A stretch of 22,721 nt of DNA from Syntrophaceae bacterium UBA2210 (GCA_002327865.1 DCUQ01000051.1:3123-25843); one strand, 5' to 3'. Counted from the stretch's first letter, positions 7,220 to 16,085 are shown. Numbers and translations are program-made. Notes: a model not told the origin generated them from the sequence alone.

Positions 7220-10027
7220 ATGAATCATATAAAGATACGTGGTGCGTGTCAGCACAATCTGAAGAATGTAAATCTTGACATTCCGAGAAATAAACTTGTC
7301 ATCGTAACCGGCGTCTCCGGTTCAGGCAAGTCCTCCCTGGCCTTTGACACCATATACGCCGAAGGACAGAGACGGTATGTAGAATCACTCTCGACATATG
7401 CACGCCAGTTCATAGGACAAATGGATAAACCGGAGGTTGAATCCATTGAAGGACTCTCTCCCGCCATAGCCATTGAGCAGAGAACTGCAAGCCGCAATCC
7501 CCGTTCGACAGTCGGCACGGTAACCGAGATATATGATTACCTGCGGCTGCTCTTCGCCCGCGTGGGAACACCGCACTGCTATAACTGCGGAAATCGAATC
7601 GATGCACAGACCGTTGAGATGATGTCGGAACGGATAGATGCATTTCCCGATGGCACTAAAATCAATATTATGTCGCCCGTTGTCAGGGGCAGGAAGGGTG
7701 AATTTCAGAAGGAACTTAAAAAACTGCGAAAAGACGGATTTGCCCGAGTGCGGATCGACGGATCGATACAGGATCTGGCTGAAGATATCGTACTGGACAG
7801 GAACAAACGCCATGACATAGATGTTGTGATCGACAGGCTTGTTATCAGGAGCGGTATTGGGAAGCGGCTTAGAGATTCGCTGGAAATCGCCACGGGGCTT
7901 TCAGGGGGACTTGTCTGCATCCAGGTCGCGGGGGGAGAAGATCTGCTGTTCAGTGAGAATTATGCCTGCCCCGAATGCGGCATCAGTATGCCGGAACTTA
8001 CTCCGCGCATGTTTTCCTTTAACAGCCCGTATGGTGCCTGCCCTGAGTGTGGCGGGCTTGGAACAAAAATATTTTTTGACGAAAATCTTGTCGTACCCGA
8101 TCCCGAGCTTTCCATAAGGGAAGGGGCAATCGCTCCCTGGGAGCGTAAAGATTCCATCTACTTCCACCAGATGCTGGAGGCCCTCTCCAGCCATTACTCA
8201 TTTGATATAAACACACCGTTCAACAAGCTGCCGAAAAGAGTACAGGATGTCATCCTTCACGGTTCGGGTGATGAAAAGATAGGATTTTATCTGGACAAGA
8301 GCGGTAGGCGGCACTTTTACGAGAAGCGTTTCACAGGCGTTATAGATAAATTGGAGCAACGCTACAAAGATGAAGCATCCGGCGATTCCAGGATGGAACT
8401 TTCGAGATACATGAATATAAACGATTGCCCGGTCTGCGCAGGCGCCAGACTGAGAAAGGAGAGCCTGTCCGTAACAGTCGGTGAGAAAAACATCGATGAG
8501 ATATGCAGAATGTCGATTCGCGAATGCATGAGGTTTTTTGACAATCTGTCCATCTCCAGGGACAAAGCACTCATTTCCGAAAGAATACGCAAGGAGATAC
8601 GGGAACGTCTGCAATTCCTGATCGATGTTGGTATGGATTATCTGAGCCTTTCGCGTTCTTCGGGTACTCTCTCGGGCGGTGAAGCACAGCGTATAAGACT
8701 TGCCACACAGATAGGTTCCGGACTGGTCGGTGTTCTCTATGTCTTGGACGAACCAACTATCGGTCTTCACCCGAGAGACAGCATGCGGCTTGTCACCACA
8801 CTGAAACGCCTGCGTGATATGGGGAATACCGTGCTTGTGGTTGAACACGATTCACAGATAATGAAGTGCTCGGATGATATTATAGATGTAGGGCCCGGCG
8901 CAGGTCTGGATGGGGGTAATATAGTCTTCCACGGAACGCCTGAAGAGATTTGTAAATCGGATACTTCACTGACCGGAAAATATCTTTCGGGCAGGTTGTC
9001 TATTCCCATCCCGAAAAGCCGAAGATCTCTTTCCGGTAAGTTCATAATAATCGAAGGTGCTTCGGAAAATAACCTCAAAGATATCGACATCAATATACCC
9101 GCCCATGCTTTCACTTGCGTAACCGGAGTATCCGGATCGGGTAAGAGTACCATGGTCATCGAGACCCTTTACAAGACATTGCGGCGCAGATTGAACAGAT
9201 ACAGGGGAAAATCGGGCAGAATAAAGCAGATACGGGATTTCGGCGGTATAGAGAGAGTTATCACCATGGATCAGCAGCCGATAGGACGTACACCGCGGTC
9301 CAACCCCGCCACCTACACCGGTGTTTTGACATATGTACGCGACCTTTTCAGCCAACTCCCAGAATCGAAAATGAGAGGTTACAAGCCGGGAAGATTCAGT
9401 TTCAATGTCAAAGGGGGAAGATGTGAAACGTGTGAAGGAGAGGGGGTAAAGAAAATAGAGATGCATTTTCTTCCCGACGTGTACATAACCTGCGATGCCT
9501 GTCAGGGGAAACGATTCAACCGGGACACGCTGGAAATACTGTACAAGGGTAAGAATATAGCGGAAGTTCTCGACATGACGGTCAATCAGGGGCTCGCTTT
9601 TTTCGAGAACATCCCCCAGATCCGGTCAAAACTTCAGCTTCTTTCCGATGTGGGACTCGGTTATATAAAGCTCGGCCAGTCCGCCACGACCCTTTCAGGC
9701 GGAGAAGCACAGCGAATAAAACTGGCGAGGGAATTGGGTAAACGTATGACTACAGGCACCCTCTATATCCTGGACGAACCGACTATCGGCCTGCATTTCG
9801 CTGATATCGAGAAACTGCTTCACGTCCTGGACCGGCTGGTGGATATGGGAAACACCGTAGTGGTCATTGAGCATAATCTTGATGTAATCAAGTCTGCCGA
9901 TTACATTATCGACATGGGTCCGGAAGGAGGAGACAGAGGAGGAATGATCGTTGCCGCCGGCACCCCTGAAGAGATAGCGGAAGTGGAAGAATCGGTTACC
10001 GGCAGGTTCCTGCGCCAGATAATGTAA
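7220..10027 (+). CDS. uvrA: Excinuclease ABC subunit A (UvrA)
   Basis: DNA damage sensor of nucleotide excision repair: a dimer of a tandem ABC ATPase that loads UvrB at lesions. The 935 residues match the usual 940 or so. Visible parts are Walker A 1 GVSGSGKSS (31-39), a CxxC at about 120-123, a CPECG pair of zinc cysteines around 250 and 276, signature [12 protein letters not shown] (about 484), [12 protein letters not shown] (about 510), Walker A 2 GVSGSGKST (about 640), the second zinc module CETC...CDAC starting at C735, signature [16 protein letters not shown] (about 826) and [12 protein letters not shown] (about 850). Both ATPase halves are intact. Mfd, which recruits UvrA to stalled polymerase, is encoded 1.2 kb upstream on the same strand. 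A 9-bp inverted repeat spans the stop codon. uvrB and uvrC are not in the window. Confidence 0.98.
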   Translation: MNHIKIRGACQHNLKNVNLDIPRNKLVIVTGVSGSGKSSLAFDTIYAEGQRRYVESLSTYARQFIGQMDKPEVESIEGLSPAIAIEQRTASRNPRSTVGTVTEIYDYLRLLFARVGTPHCYNCGNRIDAQTVEMMSERIDAFPDGTKINIMSPVVRGRKGEFQKELKKLRKDGFARVRIDGSIQDLAEDIVLDRNKRHDIDVVIDRLVIRSGIGKRLRDSLEIATGLSGGLVCIQVAGGEDLLFSENYACPECGISMPELTPRMFSFNSPYGACPECGGLGTKIFFDENLVVPDPELSIREGAIAPWERKDSIYFHQMLEALSSHYSFDINTPFNKLPKRVQDVILHGSGDEKIGFYLDKSGRRHFYEKRFTGVIDKLEQRYKDEASGDSRMELSRYMNINDCPVCAGARLRKESLSVTVGEKNIDEICRMSIRECMRFFDNLSISRDKALISERIRKEIRERLQFLIDVGMDYLSLSRSSGTLSGGEAQRIRLATQIGSGLVGVLYVLDEPTIGLHPRDSMRLVTTLKRLRDMGNTVLVVEHDSQIMKCSDDIIDVGPGAGLDGGNIVFHGTPEEICKSDTSLTGKYLSGRLSIPIPKSRRSLSGKFIIIEGASENNLKDIDINIPAHAFTCVTGVSGSGKSTMVIETLYKTLRRRLNRYRGKSGRIKQIRDFGGIERVITMDQQPIGRTPRSNPATYTGVLTYVRDLFSQLPESKMRGYKPGRFSFNVKGGRCETCEGEGVKKIEMHFLPDVYITCDACQGKRFNRDTLEILYKGKNIAEVLDMTVNQGLAFFENIPQIRSKLQLLSDVGLGYIKLGQSATTLSGGEAQRIKLARELGKRMTTGTLYILDEPTIGLHFADIEKLLHVLDRLVDMGNTVVVIEHNLDVIKSADYIIDMGPEGGDRGGMIVAAGTPEEIAEVEESVTGRFLRQIM

Positions 10028-10039
10028 AATACCTGCCGG
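9999..10039. repeat. Inverted repeat spanning the uvrA stop codon
   Basis: CCGGCAGGT (9999-10007) and ACCTGCCGG (10031-10039) are perfect 9-bp arms around a 23-nt loop that holds the end of uvrA and its TAA. No T-run follows on either strand, so it is not a standard intrinsic terminator; it may be an mRNA 3'-end hairpin. Chance cannot be excluded. Confidence 0.45.
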
Positions 10040-10121
10040 CGCAGTAAGGATAATCCTCACGGATAAACATTGAACCCGGGTGGTACAAACAGTTCCGTGG
10101 GAAATCATCCGAGACTTTATT

Positions 10122-11039
10122 ATGAATATAGAAATAGTGGGTACGGAATCGCTCGGCGTTCGTGGAATGTGCTGCCTTGTGACTGTTCATGATCGCAAGA
10201 TATTGATCGACCCCGGCATAGCACTTGGTTACACCAGGTATGGGTTGCTGCCCCATCCGTTCCAGGTGTCGGTAGATGAAACGATACAAAACCGTATTGT
10301 CGAAGCATGGTCCGGTGCCACGGACATAGTGATCAGTCACTTCCACGGCGATCATGTTCCCCTGATAAACGCCAACCCCTATCAATTAAATATAAATAAA
10401 ATAGCATCCCTGAATCATGGAGTCAGGGTATGGGCCAAATCCCGAAACCTTTCTCCCACCGAGCAAAACAGAAAAGATGCGCTTGCCGCCTTCCTGGATA
10501 TGATACCTGCGGAAGAAATCAGGGATGGAATACTGAGTTTTTCCGGAAGCGTTCACCATGGGGCTGTAGGCGGTACTGAAACGGTTATCATGACAAAGAT
10601 AACGGGAGATTACGTATTCATCCATGCCTCCGACATACAACTGCTTTGTGATGACGCGGTTTCACAGATACTTTCGTGGCGACCGGACATTGTATTTGCA
10701 AGCGGTCCCCCTCTTTATCTGAAGAGACTTTCATCCGGGCAGATAAAAACCGCGCGGGAAAATGCCGTACGTCTTTCAAAAAAAGTCGATACTCTTATAC
10801 TCGATCATCACCTGATGCGCAGTGAAAGCGGGGCGGAATGGCTGGATACATTGTCGCTGCAAACCGCGAATCGGGTGGTATGCGGCGCCGATTTTACGGG
10901 GAAACCAAGAATGCTGCTCGAGGCCAGGCGCAAATACCTGTATGAAAGAATGCCCGTTCCCGGAGGGTGGCACGATGCATATGCCGGGGGCACAACCGGA
11001 ACCGCCGGTTATAACATTATGCCGCCTGACGGTATGTAG
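10122..11039 (+). CDS. UPF0282 family metallo-beta-lactamase-fold hydrolase
   Basis: Function unknown; a predicted metal-dependent hydrolase of the metallo-beta-lactamase fold. From ATG 10122 the product is 305 residues and begins MNIEIVGTESLGVRGMCC, the characteristic opening of UPF0282 (known mainly from archaea). ILIDPGIALGYTRYGLLPHPFQV follows. The metal-binding HxHxDH motif is intact as HFHGDH (residues 73-78). Later candidate ligands are in SGSVHHGA, FIHASDIQ and LDHHLMRS. A GTG at 10080 would add 14 residues that lack family character, so I prefer the ATG. The ribosome site is weak (GAG 10-12 nt upstream). It lies 94 nt after uvrA and 94 nt before the FmdB gene. Relatives include nucleases and other phosphoesterases, but substrate cannot be read from sequence. 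Confidence 0.85.
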   Translation: MNIEIVGTESLGVRGMCCLVTVHDRKILIDPGIALGYTRYGLLPHPFQVSVDETIQNRIVEAWSGATDIVISHFHGDHVPLINANPYQLNINKIASLNHGVRVWAKSRNLSPTEQNRKDALAAFLDMIPAEEIRDGILSFSGSVHHGAVGGTETVIMTKITGDYVFIHASDIQLLCDDAVSQILSWRPDIVFASGPPLYLKRLSSGQIKTARENAVRLSKKVDTLILDHHLMRSESGAEWLDTLSLQTANRVVCGADFTGKPRMLLEARRKYLYERMPVPGGWHDAYAGGTTGTAGYNIMPPDGM

Positions 11040-11133
11040 CAGGGTGATACCCGGACCGAGAAGGCAAAGAGGTTGATTTTGCAATTTCCGTTGTTATAGA
11101 TTGGGATCCGCAACAAAGAAAGAGGAGATGCAT

Positions 11134-11622
11134 ATGCCGGTATACGAATTCTATTGTCCCACTTGTAACACAATCTATAACTTCTTTTCGAGATCGGTAA
11201 ATACCGATAAGGTGCCCGCCTGTCCTCACTGTAAAACCCTTAAACTGCAACGCAGGATGTCGGTTTTTTCCGTCATTTCTCCGAACAGGAGTGAGATGGA
11301 AGATAACCCCCTTCCGATGGATGAATCGAGGATGGGAAAGGCCTTGGAAATGCTGGGCAGAGAGATAGAAAAGACAAACGAGGATGATCCGAAACACGCA
11401 GCGGGAATAATGCGAGAATTCTCTAAAGCGGCAGGCTTCAACCCTACACCGGAAATGGAGGAAGCGCTGGGCAGAATGGAGCGAGGGGAAGATCCTGAAG
11501 TGATAGAAGCGGAGATGGGCGATATGCTCGATGGTAATGACCTGTTTTCTCTGAAAAGCGCCGGAGGAACAAAAAACAGGCAATCGACTGCCCGAGTGGA
11601 TGAAACACTGTACGACCTTTAG
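11134..11622 (+). CDS. FmdB-family zinc-ribbon protein
   Basis: Small putative regulatory protein named after FmdB of Methylophilus; molecular role unknown. The N-terminus MPVYEFYCPTCNTIYNFF followed by VPACPHCKTLKLQRRM forms a four-cysteine zinc ribbon (C8, C11, C30, C33). The remaining 120 or so residues are acidic and predicted helical (EMEEALGRMERGEDPEVIEAEMGDML), a longer tail than in the shortest family members (about 70-110). The start at 11134 has a good AGAGGAG 6 nt upstream. A TTG at 11101 and an ATG at 11128 are less likely, the latter abutting the ribosome site. It follows the UPF0282 gene in the same direction and is the last gene before a convergent neighbour. Confidence 0.88.
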   Translation: MPVYEFYCPTCNTIYNFFSRSVNTDKVPACPHCKTLKLQRRMSVFSVISPNRSEMEDNPLPMDESRMGKALEMLGREIEKTNEDDPKHAAGIMREFSKAAGFNPTPEMEEALGRMERGEDPEVIEAEMGDMLDGNDLFSLKSAGGTKNRQSTARVDETLYDL

Positions 11623-11657
11623 GAGTCCGGCACCGTCTTCGGAAAAGAAGCACGTAT

Positions 11658-11685
11658 AATCCGGATATGCAGACGCATCCGGATT
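11658..11685. repeat. 28-bp dyad between convergent FmdB and DUF401 genes
   Basis: AATCCGGAT (11658-11666), a 10-nt loop, then ATCCGGATT (11677-11685): perfect 9-bp arms. The core ATCCGGAT is itself self-complementary, so it is both a direct and an inverted repeat. It lies in the 139-bp gap between convergent genes and is a plausible end signal for the FmdB transcript, although no T-run follows on the plus strand. On the minus strand the sequence after the stem is only loosely T-rich. Confidence 0.5.
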
Positions 11686-11761
11686 GTTCCGCAATACCAG
11701 CGAACAACTGACATGGCGGACAGACATTTCCCGGCAGAGAATCGCCTGCTTTTCCCGCGAA

Positions 11762-13060
11762 TTATAACAACCGGGCAATAATCCATCGCACAAAGAAAAA
11801 ATAGATAAAAGCTGCTGTAAAGAGACATATGCAAGGCAGGACAATGAGCCGGTATACCTTTCTGGAAGGAGCCTCAAAATACTGGTTCGAGAGTATGATG
11901 CAGAGATGGAGGGGGGACAGCATGACTCCCATGAACCCGCTTACAAGTACAAGCATTACATAGGCCAGCATAAATGGATCTTCGCCCGTGGAATGAACGA
12001 GCGGGACGATAATAGGGAGGGTGCTCCCCACAAAAGCTATCGTCAGTCCGGTGATACCTCCCACTATAAAAGGAAGCGCGATAGTAATGAAAACAAGAGG
12101 TACGGAATATTCCGTAAACTCTTTCGTGAGGGCGGCTACGGCATGGCTGTCCTCAAGCATTCCTTTGAAGACCAGTATCGCGAGAACCATATAAAACATC
12201 TTCAGAATGTGGGGATTCAGAACGACCTTACGGATTTTGTCGGCGCTCATTCCGTTTTGAAACCAGACATAAAGAATGGACATGATCAGCGCAATAATCA
12301 GTCCGATTTCCTTCGCGGTATACAGCCCGGGAAATATGTGCGATATGACGATTCCCGCGCCGAGTCCCACGAATATCACCAGAATGATAGGGATAAGTTC
12401 TTTAAAAAACGGTCCCGCGGAGCGACCTTTGTTTCGTTCTCCGACGGCGTGTATAAGATCGATTCCCTTCACGGAAAGAGATCCGAGAGAAAAGGCTACT
12501 ATGGTAAACGGCCACATAAACATCACAATGGTCCATAGATCTACGCTCGCAAGTGTTACCGAAAGAAGTATCCCCGGATAAAGAGGCCACCAGTACTCCC
12601 AGATATGACGGTACCAGTAGTTCATGAAGCTCAGCTGGTCCGGCCTTAGACGGCTTTTGTTTCCCAGTTCCTTCAGCATGGGAGCCGAGAACACCGCACC
12701 TCCGGGCATGGGAAGCAGACCGATAAGAGCGGGGAATATCGTGAGGTTCAAGCGGGGATTCGTCACAAGACCGCGAAAACTTTTCAGAAGCCGTTCCATC
12801 TGTCCGCCAAGCTCCATGCTGCTGCTGAGGACAAGAATGAGTGTAACAACAAAGGCAAGAGAGAGTGTCTTCGGCATCAAAATCGATCCGATCATTGAGT
12901 GTACCATCATGCCCGGTGTTAATCCGAAAAGCAGGCCGATTATAACAGCTCCCAGGACGAAGGCGTTCCCCAGCGAGAGACTCTTTCTGATGGCTACGAG
13001 GATGACAACAAAGACGAGAAGTATCTTAATGATGGCCGGAATGTCATGTATAATCGACAT
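11762..13060 (-). CDS. DUF401 family multi-pass membrane protein
   Basis: Integral inner-membrane protein of 432 residues that I assign to DUF401 (TIGR00529-like), a family of archaea and anaerobic bacteria related to ion-transporter-type permeases; substrate unknown. At least ten hydrophobic segments are visible, beginning IIKILLVFVVILVAI (about 10-25) and ending CLFTAAFIYFFFVRWII. Conserved-looking polar or glycine-rich stretches are LIGLLPMPGGAVFSAPML, NYWYRHIWEYWWPLYPG and GGITGLTIAFVGSTLPIIVPL, typical of re-entrant loops in this transporter class. A GGAG lies 6 nt before the ATG. A candidate terminator separates it from the upstream GGDEF gene, so it probably has its own promoter, which I could not place confidently. 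Confidence 0.82.
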   Translation of the reverse strand: MSIIHDIPAIIKILLVFVVILVAIRKSLSLGNAFVLGAVIIGLLFGLTPGMMVHSMIGSILMPKTLSLAFVVTLILVLSSSMELGGQMERLLKSFRGLVTNPRLNLTIFPALIGLLPMPGGAVFSAPMLKELGNKSRLRPDQLSFMNYWYRHIWEYWWPLYPGILLSVTLASVDLWTIVMFMWPFTIVAFSLGSLSVKGIDLIHAVGERNKGRSAGPFFKELIPIILVIFVGLGAGIVISHIFPGLYTAKEIGLIIALIMSILYVWFQNGMSADKIRKVVLNPHILKMFYMVLAILVFKGMLEDSHAVAALTKEFTEYSVPLVFITIALPFIVGGITGLTIAFVGSTLPIIVPLVHSTGEDPFMLAYVMLVLVSGFMGVMLSPLHLCIILSNQYFEAPSRKVYRLIVLPCICLFTAAFIYFFFVRWIIARLL

Positions 13061-13081
13061 GCTATCTCCACTGGTCCGGTA

Positions 13082-13107
13082 TAGAAAACAGGGAGATAAT
13101 ATCCCTG
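13082..13107 (-). terminator. Candidate intrinsic terminator after the GGDEF gene
   Basis: On the minus strand CAGGGA, a 7-nt loop TATTATC, then TCCCTG and TTTTCTA form a short stem with a T-run. It lies about 64 bp past the GGDEF stop and before the DUF401 start. The 6-bp stem with four GC pairs is weak, so efficiency may be partial. Confidence 0.45.
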
Positions 13108-13170
13108 GACCTGTTTATCGAAAAATAATTCACACTCAATATTTCAAAGTGTCCGGCTTGCCCGGCCTCC

Positions 13171-14112
13171 TTATTTGTTTCCGAAAAATACCCTGTCTTT
13201 TCCCTGTCTTTTGGCATGGTACATGTTGGAGTCCGCCCGTTTCAGAAAAATTCTCAATTCCTCTTTAGATATGTACTGGGCTACCCCGACACTTATTGTT
13301 TTGTATACCGCCTTATCGCATCCCAAGGGGCAAAAGACCTCTCTTTTGAATTCCTCTCTTATTCTTTCTGCAAGTGTGGTCGCCGCATTTCCGGTTGTCT
13401 CGGGCAGAATAACAGTGAATTCCTCTCCCCCGTACCGGTACGCGGAATCCGGTTTTCTCAGGGATGTCAGTATTACCTCCCCCAGTCTGACGAGAACTTC
13501 ATCCCCCTCGATATGCCCGTATGTGTCATTAAAATCTTTGAAATTATCAATATCCAGAAGAAGAAGCGAAAGAGGATGGTGATAACGTTCGGCTCTTTCT
13601 ATCTCCGATTTTAACTGTTCGTAAAAATACCTCGAATTATAAAGCCCCGTGAGGGCATCGGTTACGCTCAACTTGCGGTACGTCTCTTCACTTCTTCTCA
13701 ACGCATCTTCGGCAAGTTTGCGGTCTGTTACATCCTCAAGGGTTTCTACCGCTCCTATGACGTTCCCCGCTTTATTCTTCAGTGCCGATGCGGTAAAACG
13801 CAGCCATTTGCCGCCATCTCCCAGAGCAGGGAAAAAATCTGTCGCCTCATAGGCATCTTCTATTAATTTCGATTTATTGTATTTGCCGGGATACCAGAAC
13901 GGGATTTTGCGATGGAGTTCATCCACGATCAGATCAGCCATTACAGGTCTTTCTTCACGATAAAAGGATTTCCACTGATCTTTTGTGCCGATCGCGTCTT
14001 TAGCCGCAATTCCGCTCAGCTTCTCCAGGGCCTTGTTCCAGTACCTTATAGTATGATCCCTGCCTATAACAAATGCCGGTATGGGAGAATCATCGAAAAT
14101 TGTCTTTAGCAT
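13171..14112 (-). CDS. PAS-GGDEF diguanylate cyclase
   Basis: Makes cyclic di-GMP from two GTP under control of a PAS sensor; soluble, with no membrane segment. The PAS domain covers about residues 1-130 (FDDSPIPAFVIGRDHTIRYWNKALEKLSG at the start, GNVIGAVETLEDVTDRK at the end) and includes a long central insert typical of a deltaproteobacterial PAS subtype. A short coiled linker (131-148) leads into the GGDEF domain (149-313). Its active site is GGEEF (228-232), LDIDNFKDFNDTYGHIEGD is present, and the inhibitory RxxD site (R219, D222) is intact five residues upstream, so an active, product-inhibited enzyme is expected. AGGGG precedes the ATG. It has a likely promoter of its own downstream of the M29 gene. 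Ligand of the PAS domain is unknown. Confidence 0.93.
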   Translation of the reverse strand: MLKTIFDDSPIPAFVIGRDHTIRYWNKALEKLSGIAAKDAIGTKDQWKSFYREERPVMADLIVDELHRKIPFWYPGKYNKSKLIEDAYEATDFFPALGDGGKWLRFTASALKNKAGNVIGAVETLEDVTDRKLAEDALRRSEETYRKLSVTDALTGLYNSRYFYEQLKSEIERAERYHHPLSLLLLDIDNFKDFNDTYGHIEGDEVLVRLGEVILTSLRKPDSAYRYGGEEFTVILPETTGNAATTLAERIREEFKREVFCPLGCDKAVYKTISVGVAQYISKEELRIFLKRADSNMYHAKRQGKDRVFFGNK

Positions 14113-14164
14113 ATGTTTCCCCTATATAAGAAACTGATCACGGTGAATAGTAATTAAACAAAAA

Positions 14165-14193
14165 GATATACTCTACTCATGGAAATACGGCAA
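14165..14193 (-). promoter_or_regulatory. Candidate promoter of the GGDEF gene
   Basis: Minus strand TTGCCG (14193-14188), a 17-nt spacer, then TATATC (14170-14165): four of six matches in each box, about 50 bp upstream of the start codon in the AT-rich gap between the M29 and GGDEF genes. Confidence 0.4.
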
Positions 14194-14249
14194 ATTCTAA
14201 TTTTGTGAGTTTCATTATCATGTTTTTTGTAAAGGCTCTATGACTGAAA

Positions 14250-15452
14250 CTAATAGCAGAAACTGCCGTTTTCATAGATCACGACTGTTTTTCCATCCGA
14301 AAGATGAGCTTTTACGGTTTTATTTTCTGTATTCACCATATCCCAGTGCAGCGCCGATTCGTTAAATCCGAGCTTCTTTTTCAGATCCTTTGTCAGTGAG
14401 GCGGGATTTCCGGCGTAGGTGTCGGAGTAAGAAGCCCCAAGCGCGATATGGCAGTTTCCCCATTGTCCCCCGTAATTTTCGTCGAAGAGAGTGTCGGCCA
14501 TGAATGTGTCAATTCTGGAAAAGCTTCTGTCGGTGAGAGAAAATTCTCCGACCCTGCAGGCCCCCTTGTCCATGGACAATTGCTGCTTTGTAAAATCTTC
14601 CCCCGAGACAGCCTCAACCCTGACGGCTCGACCTTTTTCAAAAGTCAGTCGTATGTCTTCCACGTAATTTCCGCTTCTGAAAGACGGCTGGTTGGCGAAA
14701 TAACGACCTTCGGTTCCTCTCCAGTCGGGAGAGATAAAGAGTTCAAAGCTGGGTATATTATGACCCGAAACACCGATCCACTTCCGTTGCTTTCCAGGAC
14801 TTATGCGAAGATCAATATGCTCGGACTGTGTATGATAATACAAAACAGACATTCCGTTCAGCCACTTTTTGATCGCGTCAGCCTCCCTGTATACCGCTTC
14901 CCATTCGGAAGCCGGTTTATCGCTGTCAAGGAAACATGCCTTTATTACCTGGTCGGTATATTGTGAGAGGGTAAGTCTTGCGTTTGCCGCGAGTTCCTGT
15001 GTCGGAAAAGTGCACAATGTCCAGCCGAATGCTCCGCTCTCTTCTCTTCTGTCGAGAATATCGCGAAGTTCCTTTCTGGCGATCATTGCCTTTGCTATTT
15101 TTTGAGGATCCGCGTCTTTCAAATGCGTAAGCGATTCGGGCGCACAGAGAAAAATGCTTCCGTTCAGCGATTCATACAGCTCCTTTTCTCCTGGAGGATG
15201 GAAAACGAGTTGTCTCCTGTTCGATCTGCCGAAAAAGCTGCGTTCCATATTGACGGTAAGACCGGCGCGGGGAACCGGATTCATCCCCATTTCGAGCAAC
15301 CGGTCGTACAAAATTTCGGCAAGATTCATAGCGGGTAATTCGTATCGTATAAGAACGATGTCCCCCCGTTTGAAACGTCCTGTCCTGGCCTTAAATAAAC
15401 CCCACAGCAGGGCATCGGCATATCGTTCGAGGTGTTTTTTTGTCAGTGGCAT
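14250..15452 (-). CDS. M29 family (AmpS/AmpT type) metallo-aminopeptidase
   Basis: Cytoplasmic aminopeptidase that removes N-terminal residues from peptides using a two-metal centre. The 400 residues match the family (about 400-415). All six expected metal ligands can be placed: E237 (SFELFISP), E303 (RVGEFSL), H335 and Y342 (CHIALGASY), H369 and D371 (ALHWDMV). The spacings E-E 66, H-Y 7 and H-D 2 agree with Thermus AmpT. GGAG lies 6 nt before the ATG, and the gene starts 10 nt after the PK-C-like gene stops, so they are cotranscribed and probably with def. A deformylase and an aminopeptidase in one operon suggest N-terminal processing or peptide turnover (inference). Confidence 0.92.
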   Translation of the reverse strand: MPLTKKHLERYADALLWGLFKARTGRFKRGDIVLIRYELPAMNLAEILYDRLLEMGMNPVPRAGLTVNMERSFFGRSNRRQLVFHPPGEKELYESLNGSIFLCAPESLTHLKDADPQKIAKAMIARKELRDILDRREESGAFGWTLCTFPTQELAANARLTLSQYTDQVIKACFLDSDKPASEWEAVYREADAIKKWLNGMSVLYYHTQSEHIDLRISPGKQRKWIGVSGHNIPSFELFISPDWRGTEGRYFANQPSFRSGNYVEDIRLTFEKGRAVRVEAVSGEDFTKQQLSMDKGACRVGEFSLTDRSFSRIDTFMADTLFDENYGGQWGNCHIALGASYSDTYAGNPASLTKDLKKKLGFNESALHWDMVNTENKTVKAHLSDGKTVVIYENGSFCY

Positions 15453-15462
15453 GTATTCTCCA

Positions 15463-16038
15463 TCAAAACACTGCGGGTTTACAGATGATTTCTTTTACCT
15501 TCAAATTGAAAATGTCGGCGCTGTTTGCGGGACGAACGAGCAGAGCGGCATCGGCTCCCTGGACAGTTCCACCTATGGATATTACGTCTTCGTCTGTCCG
15601 CACCAGACCCGCGTCGGCAGCCATCAAAGCCAGTTCAACGGCCACTTTTGTTCCCTGTCCGAACATTCTCAGGGTGTATGCCATAATCTCATCGATCTGG
15701 TAAGTTTCCAATTTTCTCCTTATACCCCGTCCCACTCCGCCGAAGGCGTGCTGGCATGTCAAGATACGCACCCCCTGAGATTCCAGCTCTCGGCGCATAT
15801 CGTCTTCCAGTTCCTGATAATCGGGGCGAACGAAACCCGTATAATGGGTAACAGCTATGATTGCAATATCAGGCCCAAGGCAATTTACCGCTTCCATGGC
15901 GGTTTTACCGCTGCATGTCGCCACAAGAACCGTGCCGATACCGAGCTGCTTCGCTCGCTGCGAAACCGCTTCCATCACTTTGCCCGTATTTATCCGTCCC
16001 GCCTTTGCGAAATAACGGCAGGTTATATCATGCAACAT
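15463..16038 (-). CDS. Orphan pyruvate-kinase C-terminal-like (alpha/beta) domain protein
   Basis: A 191-residue stand-alone protein resembling the C-terminal alpha/beta domain of pyruvate kinase, without the catalytic barrel; function unknown. Family features are RINTGKVMEAVSQRAKQLGIGTVLVATCSGKTAMEAV (1-50), AIIAVTHYTGF (60-69), the loop CQHAFGGVGRGIRRKL, MFGQGTKVAVELALMAADAGLV (125-146) and the closing SIGGTVQGADAALLVRPA. In pyruvate kinase this region binds allosteric effectors, so a small-ligand or phosphate-binding role is possible. AGGAG stands about 9 nt before the ATG. It lies 47 nt after def and 10 nt before the M29 gene. Seven cysteines or so, including TCSG and CQH, are more than usual for its size. 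Confidence 0.8.
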   Translation of the reverse strand: MLHDITCRYFAKAGRINTGKVMEAVSQRAKQLGIGTVLVATCSGKTAMEAVNCLGPDIAIIAVTHYTGFVRPDYQELEDDMRRELESQGVRILTCQHAFGGVGRGIRRKLETYQIDEIMAYTLRMFGQGTKVAVELALMAADAGLVRTDEDVISIGGTVQGADAALLVRPANSADIFNLKVKEIICKPAVF

Positions 16039-16085
16039 ATAATTAACTCCTGAATGAATTTCCTGAAACTTGTTGCGGGTTGGAC

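Noticed and set aside
13153..13165. CCGG-N5-CCGG stem just after the GGDEF stop as a terminator
   Set aside because: Only four base pairs and no following T-run; the CAGGGA/TCCCTG stem further on is the better candidate.
11906..13268. Long plus-strand open frames (11906-12538 and 12624-13268) opposite DUF401
   Set aside because: They are antisense to a membrane protein with clear family features, have implausible Arg/His/Ser-rich composition, and lack ribosome sites.
14208..14251. 7-bp inverted repeat AGTTTCA/TGAAACT at the end of the M29 gene as a terminator
   Set aside because: The loop is 30 nt, the stem is AT-rich, and no T-run follows on the minus strand.
15154..16053. 299-codon plus-strand open frame opposite the M29 and PK-C-like genes
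   Set aside because: It overlaps two well-supported genes on the other strand and has no recognisable domain or ribosome site.
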